In this document: one piece after another, positions 63,420 through 64,000 of the stretch
Layout of the letters: each line of letters opens with the position of its first letter
Numbering within the stretch: position 1 is the first letter of the stretch
From: a virus
Reading direction: 5' to 3' (one strand)
Length of the DNA stretch: 64,000 bases
Virus record (IMG/VR): IMGVR_UViG_3300023181_000025
Span: 62,001 to 126,000 of that record
Translations under genes and position numbers: made by a program
Notes under the pieces: model-generated
The model's input: the letters and a program-made list of their open reading frames with translations, nothing else
What the model was told of the DNA's origin: nothing
The model's database searches: none

Positions 63420-63865
63420 ATAACTCGGAATACAAAAAATATTGCACAGGTTTTCCATATCTTTTGGTTTTAAATAGTAAGAGAGGCTATATTTATTATT
63501 TAATTAATTCGGAAGCAGATTTTAAAACTTCTTGCGAAAGGGTATTTAATTTTAATTTTGATTTTTACCCATCTGAAAAGAATAGGCTTTATTATGAGGC
63601 ACTCGTAGAAAAATATAAAAAAGAAAGCGAAGCTCTGCAATCAGTTGCCAATTCAATTTATGATGAAGAGGTTAAAAGGGCTCTTGGGGTTGAAATAAAA
63701 CTTATTAATTCAAATAATTATCTTTACGATGCAGAAAATTATTTAGATGAGATAAACGAAATAAAAGAATTATCTACCAAAAGAGATATAGAGAAAATAG
63801 TGGATTATGTTTTGTTTAGGCAGGATTATCAATACGAAAATATTCAAAGAGAAGAATTCTCATGA
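63416..63865 (+). CDS. hypothetical protein
   Basis: 149 residues from ATG 63416, coupled to the kinase by ATGA. Helical, charged (YYEALVEKYKKESEALQSVA). Unknown. Confidence 0.55.
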   Translation: MNNSEYKKYCTGFPYLLVLNSKRGYIYYLINSEADFKTSCERVFNFNFDFYPSEKNRLYYEALVEKYKKESEALQSVANSIYDEEVKRALGVEIKLINSNNYLYDAENYLDEINEIKELSTKRDIEKIVDYVLFRQDYQYENIQREEFS

Positions 63866-64000
63866 ATGTAACGTCAAGACCTAAAGTAATTCAGTTGATT
63901 TCAACAAAAAATAAATCTAAGACAAGCCATAAAAATTCCAAAAAAATTCATTTTCAAAGACGTTTTCGCGACCGAGTCGGGTGGATTCTAAACGATAATT
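63862..64000 (+). CDS. partial gene, basic N-terminus
   Basis: Starts ATG 63862 overlapping the previous stop and runs off the window. The 46 visible residues are very basic (NKSKTSHKNSKKIHFQRRFR). Identity cannot be judged. Confidence 0.5.
   Translation, partial: MNVTSRPKVIQLISTKNKSKTSHKNSKKIHFQRRFRDRVGWILNDN

Noticed and set aside
1-64000. CRISPR arrays
   Set aside because: No regularly spaced direct repeats seen on reading; the tRNA clusters are the only repeated structures.

Overview
The window looks like a piece of a large, AT-rich lytic phage genome. Evidence: a UvsX/RecA-type recombinase, class Ia ribonucleotide reductase, ThyA and DHFR, a tail/receptor-binding SGNH protein, a holin-endolysin cassette, five homing-type nucleases of four families, and dozens of short tightly overlapping ORFs. 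The only direct hint at a host is a secreted choice-of-anchor A protein with a C-terminal PEP-CTERM signal (53412-54200). That sorting system is known from Verrucomicrobiota, Planctomycetota, Cyanobacteria and some Proteobacteria. Host assignment is therefore inference.

Layout. (1) 1-9184, leftward: a DNA/nucleotide block with nuclease, recA/uvsX, GDP-mannose dehydratase, MazG-like NTPase, nrdB, nrdA, a glycosyltransferase and ssb. (2) 9185-9465: divergent control region with a perfect sigma70-type promoter and three consecutive hairpins. (3) 9466-18412, rightward: a sigma-like factor, dNMP kinase, deoxyribosyltransferase-like protein, MoxR ATPase plus VWA metallopeptidase, Nudix hydrolase and CCA-adding enzyme. 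(4) 16560-21168, 23875-24022, 29371-29972, 34054-34922 and 36195-36505: a dispersed tRNA array with about 22 convincing tRNAs and about ten aberrant tRNA-like structures. It includes an amber suppressor tRNA(CTA) and an RNA closely resembling the 23S rRNA GTPase-associated centre (34303-34355). (5) 21342-26832, leftward: endolysin, GIY-YIG nuclease, holin-like protein and tail proteins. (6) 30355-32908: an IS607-type element carrying a DNA methyltransferase between tnpA and tnpB. (7) 33-64 kb, mostly rightward: accessory genes including HD and Pth2 proteins, two VWA proteins, two NADAR-type proteins, several glycosyltransferases, methyltransferases, a CoaB-like ligase, RlpA-like lipoprotein, ThyA, DNA ligase, DHFR, two RNA ligases and two P-loop kinases.

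How the parts fit. Nucleotide supply (RNR, ThyA, DHFR, dNMP kinase, MazG-like, NDT-like) supports replication. A second theme is translation: almost none of the tRNAs encodes 3' CCA, and the phage brings a CCA-adding enzyme, two Pth2-like peptidyl-tRNA hydrolases, two RNA ligases and kinase-like proteins that could repair tRNAs. Two promoter classes are visible. One is TTGACA/TATAAT-like with the -10 box only 6-9 nt from ATG, which predicts leaderless mRNAs. The other is a recurrent AGTGTAAATA motif upstream of genes and tRNAs on both strands, a candidate target of the phage sigma-like factor.
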